DNA of 64,000 nt from NCBI GenBank assembly GCA_963730225.1, contig CAVSQX010000003.1, positions 124,001-188,000 of the forward strand. The letters are read 5' to 3'. Both the position numbers and the translations under genes were made by a program. The DNA comes from CAVSQX01 sp963730225 (GTDB lineage: Bacteria > Planctomycetota > Phycisphaerae > Tepidisphaerales > Tepidisphaeraceae). Shown one piece after another: positions 8,742 to 17,931 of this stretch (position 1 is its first letter; each line of letters opens with the position of its first letter). The notes under the pieces are model-generated. The model saw only the letters and a program-made list of their open reading frames with translations, searched no databases and was not told the origin of the DNA.

Positions 8742-11123
8742 TTAGCGATGGCCTGCGGACGCTTCGATCGAAATCAACACGCTTTCGAATCCCTGGTTTC
8801 CCCGGGCATCGGTCGCACGCACGGTGATCTGGTGCGCTCCGCTCGAGAGGCCGGTCACGGTGAACGTCGCCGGCGCAGCCGGGGCGTCGAACATCTTATC
8901 CACCGGCGTCGCCGCTTGCCAGTCCGTCGCCGAATCCACCGCGTAATCCACCGCCGCCACAGTGCTGGTTCGATCCACCGCTCGCAGCGTCACTTTCACC
9001 TGTGTGCCCTGAACCTGCGTTTTGATGTCTCCCACGATCGGCGGCGTGTTGTCCACCAGAACCGGATCGCTGATCCGGCTGGCTGTTTTTCCCAGCCCAA
9101 CCGGATTCGCCGCCTCGTCCGAGGCCACTACTTTAATCTCGTACCGGCCATCCGGCACCGAGCGCGTGTCCCATTCGTAGGTCGAATCCTTCAGCTTATC
9201 CTTCAGCAAAATCCACGGCCCCCCTGCGCCCGTGCGGAAATAAAGCGAGAAGATCAGCGGATCGTCGTTGGGATCCGACGCATCCCATCCGATCGTCTGA
9301 ATTCGTCCGATGGGAATCGCCGGCGTCGCCGCCGCATTCTGCTCCTGATCCGCCGCCGGCGGCGGCGGTGGGGCGGTCTTGCTTCCCAGTGTCACACGAA
9401 TGGCCTTCACCTGCGGCGCGAGATTGGGCATCAGGTACGCCACGTCCACGTCGCTGACCACCGGCGATTCCGTATCGTCTTTCGTCGTGAACGTCAGCCG
9501 ATATTGAAAAAATCGCGCCGGCGGCGAGTTGGTCTGCACGAACTCCGCGGCAGGCTGCTCGTCGGCCCACTTGCTCCAACTGCTTTCCGTCGCATCCTTC
9601 ACATTTCCGCTGCGGCTGGAAACCGATACGCTGGTTCCCGCCGGCAGTGTTCCGTGCATCTGTAATTTGCCCACTTGGCTGATCTGCGTGGCGTCCAAAG
9701 CCGGGCTTGTGTAGGTCCCCTCCGAGGCAAACCCCGATCCCATCACCGCCAAGGCGCCGACGTTGGCCAATCCCATGATGATCCGCCCATCCTGCGTGGG
9801 CAGTAGCGTCGTCACCTGCTGCGGGTCTACCTTGGCGATAACCACCGTCTCATCCTCGACCGGGTTCACCTGATAAACCAATCCATCGCTTCCTGTCCCG
9901 ACCAGCAGCGACTGGCCCTGAACCACGATCGAATACACCAGCACCTGCTCGCGGAAAACCTCGCTGACGAATCCGTTCGCATCGATTTTGTAAATCGCAT
10001 TTCCAGCCGCCTGCGGCTGAGCGGGAGCGGGCGCGCCGGCTTGCGGTTGCGTTGCCGTCGTCGCCGGCTTGGCGCTGGCGGGGGCGGAACTGTTCGGCGG
10101 ATTCGGATTTCCCGGCGGCGTCGGCTCGCCCGGGGGATTGCCCGGATCCTGGCCGGGGTCCGGATCATCCAGCAGCATCATCTTCTGCACGCTCGGTTGC
10201 GTCTGTGGAATCGGCGGTGGCTGGCCCGGATTTGGATTGGGAACCGCCGGCGGCTGTGGATTTGTCGGGGGCTGCGCCTGAATCGGCGTCCCGCTGGAAT
10301 TTCCTTCCGGCCTGCCTCCACGATCCGCGGCGCTGGTTTCCTGCGCACCCTGCGCCTGATCGCTCACCGCCGCCGTGCCGACGTACAAATTTCCCTTTCC
10401 GTCCAATGCCAGCGCGCTGATCTCACTCTCCGCCGCATCGTAGAGAACAAACGATTCGCGCGTTTTTCGATTGACGCGATAAACCAGCCCATCTGGATCG
10501 GTCCCGACATATAACAGATCCCCGCCGTCGCTGGCCATGCACAGCAGATTGTTCTGCTGGCTGTCGAGAAGGATCGAATGCGACCCATCTTTTTTGATTT
10601 CAAAAAGCTGTCCCGACGGCCCGGTTGCGGCATAGATGTTGCCATCGCTCGTCTGCACCATCGCCCAGATGTACTGCACGCCGTCGGCGGAAAAAATCTC
10701 CTGCGGTCTTTCACCCGGCTTGCTCAGCCGCAGAATTCGGCCCTTCTGCCCGCCGGTTCCCATCAGCACGCTTCCGTTGTGATCGATCAGCAAACTGAAA
10801 ATGCTTGTCCCATCTTCCAGCGTCGCCGCGGTGCTAACCTTTTCTCCCTTGATTTGCAGCAAAACTCCCTGCGGTCCGGTGCCGGCGTAGATGGTGCCGT
10901 CCTTCGCTTCGGCCAACGAATAAACCGCCCCGATGCGCTGATCCTGTTCGAGCAGGGTGTGAACCGCCCGCGATAATTTCAGATCGCCCAGGTTCGTGGC
11001 CACGACATTGTGAAACGTGCCGGACTTGAAATCCGCCTCGTTGCTCTGCGTCCAATGCGATGTCGTCACCGCCAAAACCGGCCCCGAGGCGATCAGAAGA
11101 ATCAATGCGATCAACCGTCTCAT
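8742..11123 (-). CDS. Exported beta-propeller protein with Pro-rich linker and Ig-like C-terminus
   Basis: A 793-residue protein with a signal peptide ('LIALILLIASGPVLA'). The first ~260 residues contain propeller-type repeats of the form 'DGTIYAGTGPQGVL', 'DGNIYAATGPSGQLF' and 'GNLYVGTA', suggesting a beta-propeller. A long Pro/Gly/Asn-rich linker follows (about residues 280-360), then one more propeller-like stretch ('SLLVGTGSDGLVYQV'). The last ~250 residues look like two Ig/fibronectin-like domains ('LPAGTSVSVSSRSG', 'GAHQITVRATDARGNQG'). Its start overlaps the S55-protein stop in an ATGA junction, so the two are likely made together and act outside the cytoplasmic membrane. The precise function is unknown. 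Confidence 0.75.
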   Translation of the reverse strand: MRRLIALILLIASGPVLAVTTSHWTQSNEADFKSGTFHNVVATNLGDLKLSRAVHTLLEQDQRIGAVYSLAEAKDGTIYAGTGPQGVLLQIKGEKVSTAATLEDGTSIFSLLIDHNGSVLMGTGGQKGRILRLSKPGERPQEIFSADGVQYIWAMVQTSDGNIYAATGPSGQLFEIKKDGSHSILLDSQQNNLLCMASDGGDLLYVGTDPDGLVYRVNRKTRESFVLYDAAESEISALALDGKGNLYVGTAAVSDQAQGAQETSAADRGGRPEGNSSGTPIQAQPPTNPQPPAVPNPNPGQPPPIPQTQPSVQKMMLLDDPDPGQDPGNPPGEPTPPGNPNPPNSSAPASAKPATTATQPQAGAPAPAQPQAAGNAIYKIDANGFVSEVFREQVLVYSIVVQGQSLLVGTGSDGLVYQVNPVEDETVVIAKVDPQQVTTLLPTQDGRIIMGLANVGALAVMGSGFASEGTYTSPALDATQISQVGKLQMHGTLPAGTSVSVSSRSGNVKDATESSWSKWADEQPAAEFVQTNSPPARFFQYRLTFTTKDDTESPVVSDVDVAYLMPNLAPQVKAIRVTLGSKTAPPPPPAADQEQNAAATPAIPIGRIQTIGWDASDPNDDPLIFSLYFRTGAGGPWILLKDKLKDSTYEWDTRSVPDGRYEIKVVASDEAANPVGLGKTASRISDPVLVDNTPPIVGDIKTQVQGTQVKVTLRAVDRTSTVAAVDYAVDSATDWQAATPVDKMFDAPAAPATFTVTGLSSGAHQITVRATDARGNQGFESVLISIEASAGHR

Positions 11124-13123
11124 GGATTATCTCCGTCGGCGCCGGGCTTGGGCGCTGCCTCCGCGGCGTTCGCTTTGGCCGGGGCGGGGCGAATCTCCCG
11201 ATGCGGCGGACGCGTCGGAGCGTTCAAATCCGTGTTGGCGTTGCGATCGATCGTGATCTGAAAGTCGCACGATCCGCTCATCACCCGCGGCGTCGCCACC
11301 ACCTGAAGCGCCGAGCTGACGAATTCCGTCGTATCGCTGCGGCCGGAATCCATCATGATTTGCCGCCGCGACGACGGCAGCCGCGGCATCGCCGTGTGAC
11401 CGATCGCCACCCCATCGGGCTGACGCAGCAGCCGCACAAACACCGCCTTGTGCGAAACCGCCGAGACGTCTCGCAGCACATCGAACACCTCGTCGATATT
11501 CTCCGCCGTGAATTTGAACGGCTCGGCCGTCCGCTCATCGTCGAGATATTTCTGCCAATCCGAAATCGTCAACTGATAATCCCCGTCCGGCAGATCGCGC
11601 GGCAGCTCCAGCGTCACCGGCAAAACCATTTCCCCCGATCGAAACGGTCGATACGTGACATACGCCTTGACCGTCTCTCCGGGCCGATAGCGCGACCGCG
11701 GCACCACCGCATACAAAATATCCGCCGAGCGGGCCTCGGGCGTCACCAGCACCGACCCTTCAACCTTCTTCACCATCACCTGCTCGAACGGATTATCCGA
11801 TGCGCCAATCAGCGGCGTGCCGATCTCGAAAAACAAATCGGCCACCGTCGCGTCCACATCGGAATTGTCGATGTGAATCGACTTGCCGTTGGCGAAATCG
11901 ATCGTGAGGTTGTAATCCAGCGTGTGATATTGCGGCAAATCCTTCGCTCCCGTGACAGCCGACGCCAGCGCCGCCGCCACAAGCAGCGGGGTCAGCTTCG
12001 GATGCACGGCGCAATCGAAATGATAGGTCTGATCCTCCTTTCCATCGGCGTACTGCACGCGAATATCAATCGGCACTAACGGCGCCTGCCGGCCGATTTC
12101 TCCAACCACTCCTACCGCATCGTCCTCGACCAACGCTCCGGAAATTTGGGCCGGCGATCCCAACTTGAAGCTCGTCATCCAGTTGGCCACGATTCCCTGG
12201 ATCGATCCACCGCTCAGCGGCAGCAAGGTGATCCCCTCATTCAGAAACGGATGGCCAAAAGCCACGATGCGATTGCCCATTCGCTCCGTGCACGTGCCCA
12301 CGGCGCTCATGTCCACATCGCCTTCCAAAAGCGGCAGCGCCAGAACCGAGCCCGGTTCGATCTTAGCCGGCGTTTCTTCCGCCGCCGTTCCCCCGCCGCC
12401 GGCCTGGAGCGGAATCAATCCATACGCCCGGAAAACCGGCTCGATCTCGCTCAGCACGCTCGGCGGAATTCCCGCGGTCATCAGCGGCGTGGCCAGGGGC
12501 TGCATTCGCGTCTGGTCCGATCCCGCCGCCAGCAGCTTTGGATTTGGTGTGAATTTTCCCCACTCGGCCAGCGGATAATTCTCCGGCGGCGTCTTCATTC
12601 CCGGCAGCAGCACCGTCTCATCCAGCGACCACCGCGCCTGCCGAACCGGCGCGGGCTGGTTCGCTTCCCAAACCGTCTGCCACTGCGCCGGCCTGCTGGG
12701 CTGCGTGGCGGCCGACGCCTGCAACATGTACTCGATCGGCTGCACGCCGGCGATCGGATCTTTTTGCAGCGGCCAACCATACGCAAACGCTCCGATCATC
12801 CGATCGTGTCCGGCATCATCGCGCAGAAAAATCGGCGAGCCGCTCATTCCCGCGATCGGCCCGGTGTGTTCCAGGTTCGCTCCGTGACAGCGAATCAGCA
12901 CCACATCGCACTTGGGATTGAAATTCTTCAAGACCGAGACAACTTCGACGTCGAATCGCTGAATGTTCGTTCCGTCGAAAACCGAAAGCCCGTATCCCTT
13001 CATTCCCGGCCGAACTTCCGAGACGCGCATGTAGCGGGATGAATCGAACTTCGGCGAGTCGCCGCGCGCCGGTGGGCAAAACAGCGCCAGCAATCCAGCC
13101 AGGATGGTCAGCTTTCGCAGCAC
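11120..13123 (-). CDS. SpoIVB-like peptidase S55 domain protein, exported
   Basis: A protein of about 667 residues starting at a GTG (13123) with a signal peptide ('KLTILAGLLALFCPPARG'). The catalytic serine motif of family S55 is present as 'GPIAGMSGSPIFL', followed by 'MIGAFAYGWPLQKDPIAGVQPIEYML', which parallels the segment after the serine in SpoIVB. Further on is the histidine segment 'IVAFGHPFLNEG'. In Bacillus SpoIVB cleaves a membrane partner in a sporulation pathway; non-sporulating planctomycetes carry S55 proteins of unknown role. The C-terminal half has beta-rich regions of unclear fold. It is translationally coupled to the downstream propeller protein, a candidate partner or substrate (inference). 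Confidence 0.82.
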   Translation of the reverse strand: MLRKLTILAGLLALFCPPARGDSPKFDSSRYMRVSEVRPGMKGYGLSVFDGTNIQRFDVEVVSVLKNFNPKCDVVLIRCHGANLEHTGPIAGMSGSPIFLRDDAGHDRMIGAFAYGWPLQKDPIAGVQPIEYMLQASAATQPSRPAQWQTVWEANQPAPVRQARWSLDETVLLPGMKTPPENYPLAEWGKFTPNPKLLAAGSDQTRMQPLATPLMTAGIPPSVLSEIEPVFRAYGLIPLQAGGGGTAAEETPAKIEPGSVLALPLLEGDVDMSAVGTCTERMGNRIVAFGHPFLNEGITLLPLSGGSIQGIVANWMTSFKLGSPAQISGALVEDDAVGVVGEIGRQAPLVPIDIRVQYADGKEDQTYHFDCAVHPKLTPLLVAAALASAVTGAKDLPQYHTLDYNLTIDFANGKSIHIDNSDVDATVADLFFEIGTPLIGASDNPFEQVMVKKVEGSVLVTPEARSADILYAVVPRSRYRPGETVKAYVTYRPFRSGEMVLPVTLELPRDLPDGDYQLTISDWQKYLDDERTAEPFKFTAENIDEVFDVLRDVSAVSHKAVFVRLLRQPDGVAIGHTAMPRLPSSRRQIMMDSGRSDTTEFVSSALQVVATPRVMSGSCDFQITIDRNANTDLNAPTRPPHREIRPAPAKANAAEAAPKPGADGDNP

Positions 13124-13234
13124 AACCGGGCATCGTACGCCAAACCGCAACCTCGGCAAGCGGCGTCGACGGGCGGTTTGTGGTAATGTGCTCGTTCCCG
13201 CATGCGCAGGCGAAGTGGTTTCAAAGGACTTCCG

Positions 13235-13792
13235 ATGAACAAACTGCGACTTTCGATTTTCGGCCTTGTCCTGGGCGCTTTGCCCATTATCGCCGCCGCC
13301 GACGGATTGGCTCCCGACGAGCAGGCATTTTTTGACAAGCATATTCCCGAGTTGGTCAAGATCAGCCCCACCAAGGTGACCGACGCCCCGGTGGTGAAGG
13401 TATTTTCGGCTCCGTTTTACCAGGTAAAAATCTCGCTCGACCAAGGCGACGGCAGCACGCAGGACCAAAGCATCGTCGTCACGCGCATCGACGAAAAACT
13501 CGTCAGCGTCGCCCGCCCCAGCGGCGAAACGGATTTGCCCGATTTCCCCAAACTGCTCAACGCGGATTTCAAGCTCAAAGGCGATGACGATGCCAAGACC
13601 ATGCAGCAGGCTCTGGATGCGATTTATCCGATCGTCGGCGACGACGACAAGAAAGTCGAAGCCTTCACCCACGACGGCGACCAATGGACTTTCGTTCGTG
13701 GAAACTTCATCGGCAAGAAGCTGGGCTTCATCTTCCAAACCGATCCCAGCGGCGCGATCACTTCGGCCAGGTTTTCACTCAGTATTCCGTAA
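13235..13792 (+). CDS. Exported protein of unknown function
   Basis: A protein of about 185 residues. It begins 'MNKLRLSIFGLVLGALPIIAAADG', a convincing signal peptide with an Ala-rich cleavage site. The ATG at 13235 follows AAAGGA with good spacing and is preferred over the upstream ATG at 13202. The mature protein is acidic and rich in Asp and Lys, with a repeated 'DDD' pattern. No family is recognised. It is divergent from the S55 gene and ends 7 bases before an exported hydrolase gene, with which it may form a two-gene transcript. Confidence 0.75.
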   Translation: MNKLRLSIFGLVLGALPIIAAADGLAPDEQAFFDKHIPELVKISPTKVTDAPVVKVFSAPFYQVKISLDQGDGSTQDQSIVVTRIDEKLVSVARPSGETDLPDFPKLLNADFKLKGDDDAKTMQQALDAIYPIVGDDDKKVEAFTHDGDQWTFVRGNFIGKKLGFIFQTDPSGAITSARFSLSIP

Positions 13793-13799
13793 ACTCACA

Positions 13800-14669
13800 A
13801 TGGTCCGTCTCGCCGGATTTCTCGTCGTGACTCTCGCAACCGCAGCCATGGGAGCGGCGACGATCCACCGCGACCTCGAGTACGGCAAGGTCGACGGCGT
13901 GAGCCTGAAACTCGACGCCGCCACGCCCGACGGCCCCGGCCCGTTCCCCGTGCTGATTCTCGTCCACGGCGGTGGATGGAGCGGCGGCGATAAAGCGACC
14001 GATTTTCGCTTCCTCTACGATTCATTGAACCAGGCCAAATTCACCTGGTTCAGCATCAACTATCGGCTCGCGCCAAAATATCGCTGGCCCGCCTGCTACG
14101 ACGATGTTCAAACCGCCATCCTCTGGGTCAAGCAGCACGCATCGGAATACAAAGGCGAGGCGAATCAGATCGCGCTGATCGGTTATTCCGCAGGCGGGCA
14201 TCTGGTTTTCTATTCGGCGGTGAAAGCGACCGATCAAACCCGGGTTCAGGCCATCGTCGGTTTCGCTCCCCCAACCGATTTGGAACTCGACTTACCCCAG
14301 CGCGGCGGACTCAGCCCTTCACTTCAAAATCTGCTCGATCGCCCCCACGAGCTGACCGACGAATCGCGCAAAATGCTGCACGATATTTCCTCCGTCAATT
14401 TCGTGCCCCCCGGCCTGCCCCCGATTCTGATCGTCCACGGCGACGCCGACAAAAGCGTGCCGTATCCCGGGTCGATCAATTTCCTCGCCAAGCTGAAAGA
14501 AAACCGAGACTCCGGCGAGTTGATCACCATCCCCGGCGGTCCGCACCGAATCGATCAATGGAGAAAACTCGACCCAACTTTTATCCCCCGCACGATCGAC
14601 TGGCTCAATCTCCACCTCGGACGCGGCTCGGCGACGCAGCCGACAACAACGTCGCCAGTTCCACCATGA
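13800..14669 (+). CDS. Exported alpha/beta hydrolase, esterase/lipase type
   Basis: A 289-residue hydrolase with a signal peptide ('LAGFLVVTLATAAMGA'). The oxyanion motif is 'LVHGGGWSGG', as in hormone-sensitive-lipase and acetylxylan-esterase-like families. The nucleophile serine lies in 'IGYSAGGH', the acid residue is likely in 'VHGDADKSVP', and the histidine in 'GGPHRIDQW'. The substrate is unknown; ester side groups on polysaccharides are plausible given the neighbouring glycoside hydrolases. The ATG at 13800 matches the start of the signal peptide. The last 65 bases overlap the convergent coaC gene. Confidence 0.85.
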   Translation: MVRLAGFLVVTLATAAMGAATIHRDLEYGKVDGVSLKLDAATPDGPGPFPVLILVHGGGWSGGDKATDFRFLYDSLNQAKFTWFSINYRLAPKYRWPACYDDVQTAILWVKQHASEYKGEANQIALIGYSAGGHLVFYSAVKATDQTRVQAIVGFAPPTDLELDLPQRGGLSPSLQNLLDRPHELTDESRKMLHDISSVNFVPPGLPPILIVHGDADKSVPYPGSINFLAKLKENRDSGELITIPGGPHRIDQWRKLDPTFIPRTIDWLNLHLGRGSATQPTTTSPVPP

Positions 14670-15249
14670 TCGTCTCCGCATCCGTCAGTCGTCCCGGACC
14701 CACATTGCGGCACGCCAGCCAACCGGAATCCGGGCCGATGAACCGATGCCCAAGGCCTCGGAGCTTGCCAACATTTTCCTGGGCGATCGGATTTTCCCAC
14801 ATGCGATTGTTCATCGCCGGCGCGAAAATGATCGGGCACGCTGCCGCCGCGATCAGCAGGCTAACCAATTCATCGCAAATTCCGTGGGCCGCCTTGGCGA
14901 TGATGTTCGCGGTTGCCGGAGCCACCAGCATCAGGTCGGCTTTCTCCGTCAACGAAATATGCTGCGGATCGGAAGAATCGGTCAGTTCAAACGTATTGGT
15001 TTGCACCGGCCGGCCCGTCAGCGCCTGAAACGTCAGCGGTGCGATCATCCGCTGCGCCTCGTCGGTCATGGCGACCGTCACCCCCGCGCCGGCCTGTACC
15101 AGTTTGGAAACAAGATCGGCGACTTTGTATGCCGCGATCCCCCCGCAGACCGCGACGATGATCTCGCGGCCCTTGAAAGAAGGTGAGGTTGAGTCGGAAT
15201 CACTCAGATTTGCTGCCCGGCTTATCCAGCCCGCTCGCCTCGTAATCAA
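14605..15249 (-). CDS. coaC: Phosphopantothenoylcysteine decarboxylase (CoaC/Dfp flavoprotein)
   Basis: FMN-dependent decarboxylase of coenzyme A synthesis, making 4'-phosphopantetheine. Motifs are 'VCGGIAAYK' (flavin binding), the catalytic histidine in 'DPQHISLTEKADL', 'VAPATANIIAK', and the substrate-recognition clamp 'PAMNNRMWENP'. At about 200 residues it corresponds to the CoaC half only; the CoaB ligase domain usually fused behind it is missing and not found nearby. The start is unclear: a TTG at 15249 inside rpoZ gives 214 residues, and the conserved domain begins near 15170. It is the last gene of the minus-strand housekeeping operon. Confidence 0.92.
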   Translation of the reverse strand: MITRRAGWISRAANLSDSDSTSPSFKGREIIVAVCGGIAAYKVADLVSKLVQAGAGVTVAMTDEAQRMIAPLTFQALTGRPVQTNTFELTDSSDPQHISLTEKADLMLVAPATANIIAKAAHGICDELVSLLIAAAACPIIFAPAMNNRMWENPIAQENVGKLRGLGHRFIGPDSGWLACRNVGPGRLTDAETIMVELATLLSAASPSRVRGGD

Positions 15250-15430
15250 TGGCGATCTTGTCCTGTAAGATCTCCTGAATCGCCGTTTCCAGATCGGTCA
15301 GATTCTGCCGCTCGACCAGCGGACGCGCTCCGTCCATCAGCTCGAGCATGCGCTTCTGAATCAGCGCCGTCAGCTTGAACCGGCCGCCGACTTTCTTCAC
15401 GATTTCGTCGCTCTTGAGTGCTTCGATCAT
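15200..15430 (-). CDS. rpoZ: DNA-directed RNA polymerase subunit omega
   Basis: A 76-residue protein matching the small omega subunit, which helps assemble RNA polymerase. The recognisable part is the N-terminal half: 'KVGGRFKLTALIQKRMLELM' followed by 'GARPLVE', equivalent to the conserved 'RFxLxxxxxxRARQL' segment. It lies 18 bases downstream of gmk and upstream of coaC; gmk-rpoZ-coaBC is a common bacterial order, which supports the call. The coaC frame overlaps its 3' end. Confidence 0.88.
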   Translation of the reverse strand: MIEALKSDEIVKKVGGRFKLTALIQKRMLELMDGARPLVERQNLTDLETAIQEILQDKIAIDYEASGLDKPGSKSE

Positions 15431-15448
15431 TCGCTTTCCTTTGTTACG

Positions 15449-16039
15449 CTAAATTCCCCCGGCACGCTTGTGCCGGACAACCTTGATGATTTCCTCGACC
15501 GCACGGTCCAGCTCATCGTTGATAATCATGTAATCGAACGCCCGGCTTCCCTTGGCCATGTGAATTTCGCGCTTGGCATCGCGAAAACGCTTGGTGATGT
15601 CCTCGGCACTGTCACGCCCCCGGTCTTGCAGCCGCTTCAACAGTGTCGGCTCGTCGGGCGGCAGAATGAAAACCATCAATGCGCCGGGATATTGATACCG
15701 TATTTGTAGGGCGCCCTGCACGTCAATTTCAAGCAGCACATCCTTTCCCGCCCCCAGTTCATCCAGCGCCGGATGCTTGGGCGTCCCGTAATAATCGCCG
15801 TAATTCTGGGCGTATTCGAGGAATTCGTCCTTATCCAGCCGCTTGAAAAACTCCGCCGGTTTAATGTGCTCGTATTTTTTTCCCTTGTCGTCGCCGGGAT
15901 GGCGGGGACGGGTGGTCGCGCTGACGATGTACGATACCCCCAGCGACTCCTTGAGCCGATTGGAAATCGTGCTCTTGCCCACGCCCGACGGCCCGCACAG
16001 AACGATCAGTAATCCCGGATGCGCTCGCGCTTTGCTCAT
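15449..16039 (-). CDS. gmk: Guanylate kinase
   Basis: ATP-dependent kinase converting GMP to GDP, about 196 residues. The P-loop is 'CGPSGVGKST'. The GMP-binding region is 'SATTRPRHPGDDKGKKY' and the Walker-B-like segment 'DVLLEIDVQGALQI'. The ATG at 16039 gives a normal-length protein; the frame stays open upstream into the yicC gene but those residues are not kinase-like. It belongs to the operon with secG, yicC and rpoZ. Confidence 0.96.
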   Translation of the reverse strand: MSKARAHPGLLIVLCGPSGVGKSTISNRLKESLGVSYIVSATTRPRHPGDDKGKKYEHIKPAEFFKRLDKDEFLEYAQNYGDYYGTPKHPALDELGAGKDVLLEIDVQGALQIRYQYPGALMVFILPPDEPTLLKRLQDRGRDSAEDITKRFRDAKREIHMAKGSRAFDYMIINDELDRAVEEIIKVVRHKRAGGI

Positions 16040-16056
16040 GAGATTCTCATCGTCCT

Positions 16057-16938
16057 TCACTCCACATTCTGCACCTGTTCCTTGAGCCGATCGATCGCCC
16101 CTTTGATCTCCACGATTCCGCGCGCGATCGCTCCGTCGTTCGCCTTGGCGGCGATCGTGTTCGCCTCCCGCAGCATTTCCTGCGCGATAAAATCCAGCTT
16201 TCGTCCCGCGTGTTCGTCTTTCCTGCACGCCTCCTCGAACGCGCTCAGATGTCCGCTCAGCCGCTGAATTTCCTCGGCGATGTCCGCCCGCTCGGCGAAA
16301 ACCGCCACTTCCTTGATTAAATCCACCTCGCTGACGCGCAGCTCGGCCTTGCTCATCAACTGGTTGACGCGCTGCTGCAATCGACGGTGATAATCTTCGA
16401 TCACCGCCGGCGCACGATTTTGAATTTCCTTCAGCGCCGCGGCGATCAGATTGACGTGCTTCATCAATTCGGCGAACAGCGCCTTCCCTTCGCGCTGCCG
16501 CATCGTAAACAATTTCTCGATCGCCGCGAGCGTCAATTTTCGAATCGTCTCGCCGTGCCGCTGAATCTCGTCGCTCTCGTCCCGCGGCTCCTGGCAAACT
16601 CCCGGCAGTTGCACCAGGCTCGCCAGATCGATCTGAATTAACCGATCCAATCCCTTCACCGACTGCAATTGTTCCAGGTACGATTTGAGCGCCTGCGTGT
16701 TGATGTGATACGCCGCCTCCGCGCTGTCCAATCGCATTTTCAGAATGTAGGTGATCGACCCGCGCCCCAGCTTTTCGCGCAGAATTGATTCCAGTTCCGG
16801 TTCCAGCCCGCTCACGTTGTCGGGCAGCTTGATCACCGGCTTGAAAAACCGATTGTTCAGCGAGCGGATTTCCACCGCGTAATGGGTGCCGTCGCGCTCG
16901 TCGGTGGCGTCGCCGAATCCGGTCATGCTGACAATCAT
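16057..16938 (-). CDS. yicC: YicC/YloC family endoribonuclease
   Basis: A 293-residue member of the YicC family, some members of which have been shown to be endoribonucleases acting on RNA turnover. It starts with the signature 'MIVSMTGFGDA' and has 'VEIRSLNNRFF'. It ends with the conserved 'GRKLDFIAQEMLREANTIAAK' region (quoted in part), where acidic and Asn residues are typical. The normal length and position just upstream of gmk match the synteny of many bacteria. It starts 4 bases after the secG stop. Confidence 0.95.
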   Translation of the reverse strand: MIVSMTGFGDATDERDGTHYAVEIRSLNNRFFKPVIKLPDNVSGLEPELESILREKLGRGSITYILKMRLDSAEAAYHINTQALKSYLEQLQSVKGLDRLIQIDLASLVQLPGVCQEPRDESDEIQRHGETIRKLTLAAIEKLFTMRQREGKALFAELMKHVNLIAAALKEIQNRAPAVIEDYHRRLQQRVNQLMSKAELRVSEVDLIKEVAVFAERADIAEEIQRLSGHLSAFEEACRKDEHAGRKLDFIAQEMLREANTIAAKANDGAIARGIVEIKGAIDRLKEQVQNVE

Positions 16939-16942
16939 TCGG

Positions 16943-17176
16943 CTACCTGCTCACGAGATTCAAAACCGCGGCCAGAACGATGAAAATGAAAAACACAACG
17001 CTGGTCGTCCACGTCAGCACGTCGCCCGTCTTGGCGCCGAACGCGGTATTTCCTCCCGATCCGCCGAACGCGCCCGACAGCCCGCCGCCGCGGCCTTTTT
17101 GCACCAGCACCAGCAGAATCAGAAAAACGCAGACGATGATGAACAACGTCAGCACGGTGTAGAAAATGATCGTCAT
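16943..17176 (-). CDS. secG: Preprotein translocase subunit SecG
   Basis: A 77-residue inner-membrane protein that assists SecYE protein export. It has two transmembrane segments ('VLTLFIIVCVFLILLVL' and 'TSVVFFIFIVLAAVLNL') separated by a Gly-rich loop with 'QKGRGGGLSGAFGG', the SecG signature. The ATG at 17176 gives a typical length. Position directly after tpiA is common in bacteria (tpiA-secG). Confidence 0.94.
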   Translation of the reverse strand: MTIIFYTVLTLFIIVCVFLILLVLVQKGRGGGLSGAFGGSGGNTAFGAKTGDVLTWTTSVVFFIFIVLAAVLNLVSR

Positions 17177-17187
17177 AAATTCACCAC

Positions 17188-17931
17188 TTACCCTGCGGCA
17201 TTGGCAATCGCCAAAAAGCTTTCCGTCTTGAGCGAAGCTCCGCCGACCAGCCCGCCGTCCACATCCTGCTGATGCAGCAGCCCGTGCGCGTTTTCCGGCT
17301 TCATGCTGCCGCCGTACTGAATAACCACGCGATCGGCGAAATCCGAATTCCACCGCTTGGCCAGGTGATCGCGAATAAACGCATGAACTTCCTGTGCCTG
17401 AGCATCCGTCGCATTTCTTGCTGTGCCGATCGCCCAAACCGGCTCATAGGCAATCACCAGCCTGCGCATCGGCAATCCCATCGCCCAATTCATCGAGCTG
17501 TTTCCGCACCACTTCAAACGTCCGGCCCGCGTCGCGCTGCTCGATTTTCTCGCCGACGCAGTGAATCAACGTCAGCCCACCGGCGTAGATGGCGTTCGCT
17601 TTCTTCGCCACCAATTCCGACGGCTCGTTCAGCACGTGCCGCCGCTCGCTGTGCCCCGCCAGCACAAATTGCACGCCGACATCCCTGAGCATCTCGACGG
17701 AAATCTCCCCGGTGAACGCACCGTTTTTCTCGAAGTAAACATCCTGCGCCCCAACGCCACCGCCGATCCCGCCAGCGCCGCACCGACCGCCTCCAAATAA
17801 ACAAACGGCGGCGCGACGCCAACGCGCACCCCCGCCGGCGCGGACTTTCCCACCGCTCGGGCCAATTCGACGGCCCCGGCTTTGTTCGTGTTCATCTTCC
17901 AATTGCCAGCAACGAATTTTTCGCGAGTCAT
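17188..17931 (-). pseudogene. tpiA: Triosephosphate isomerase, two compensating frameshifts
   Basis: Interconverts dihydroxyacetone phosphate and glyceraldehyde 3-phosphate. The start at 17931 gives 'FVAGNWKMNTNK' with the catalytic Lys. The middle, in another frame, has 'GAQDVYFEKNGAFTGE' and the catalytic His in 'VLAGHSERR'. The end, back in the first frame, has the catalytic Glu in '[12 protein letters not shown]' and the phosphate loop '[11 protein letters not shown]'. One base is missing in a G4 run (plus-strand C4 at 17749-17752) and one is extra somewhere in about 17459-17490. All catalytic residues survive, so these look like sequencing indels in a working gene. The ATG overlaps the aroF stop. 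Confidence 0.9.
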
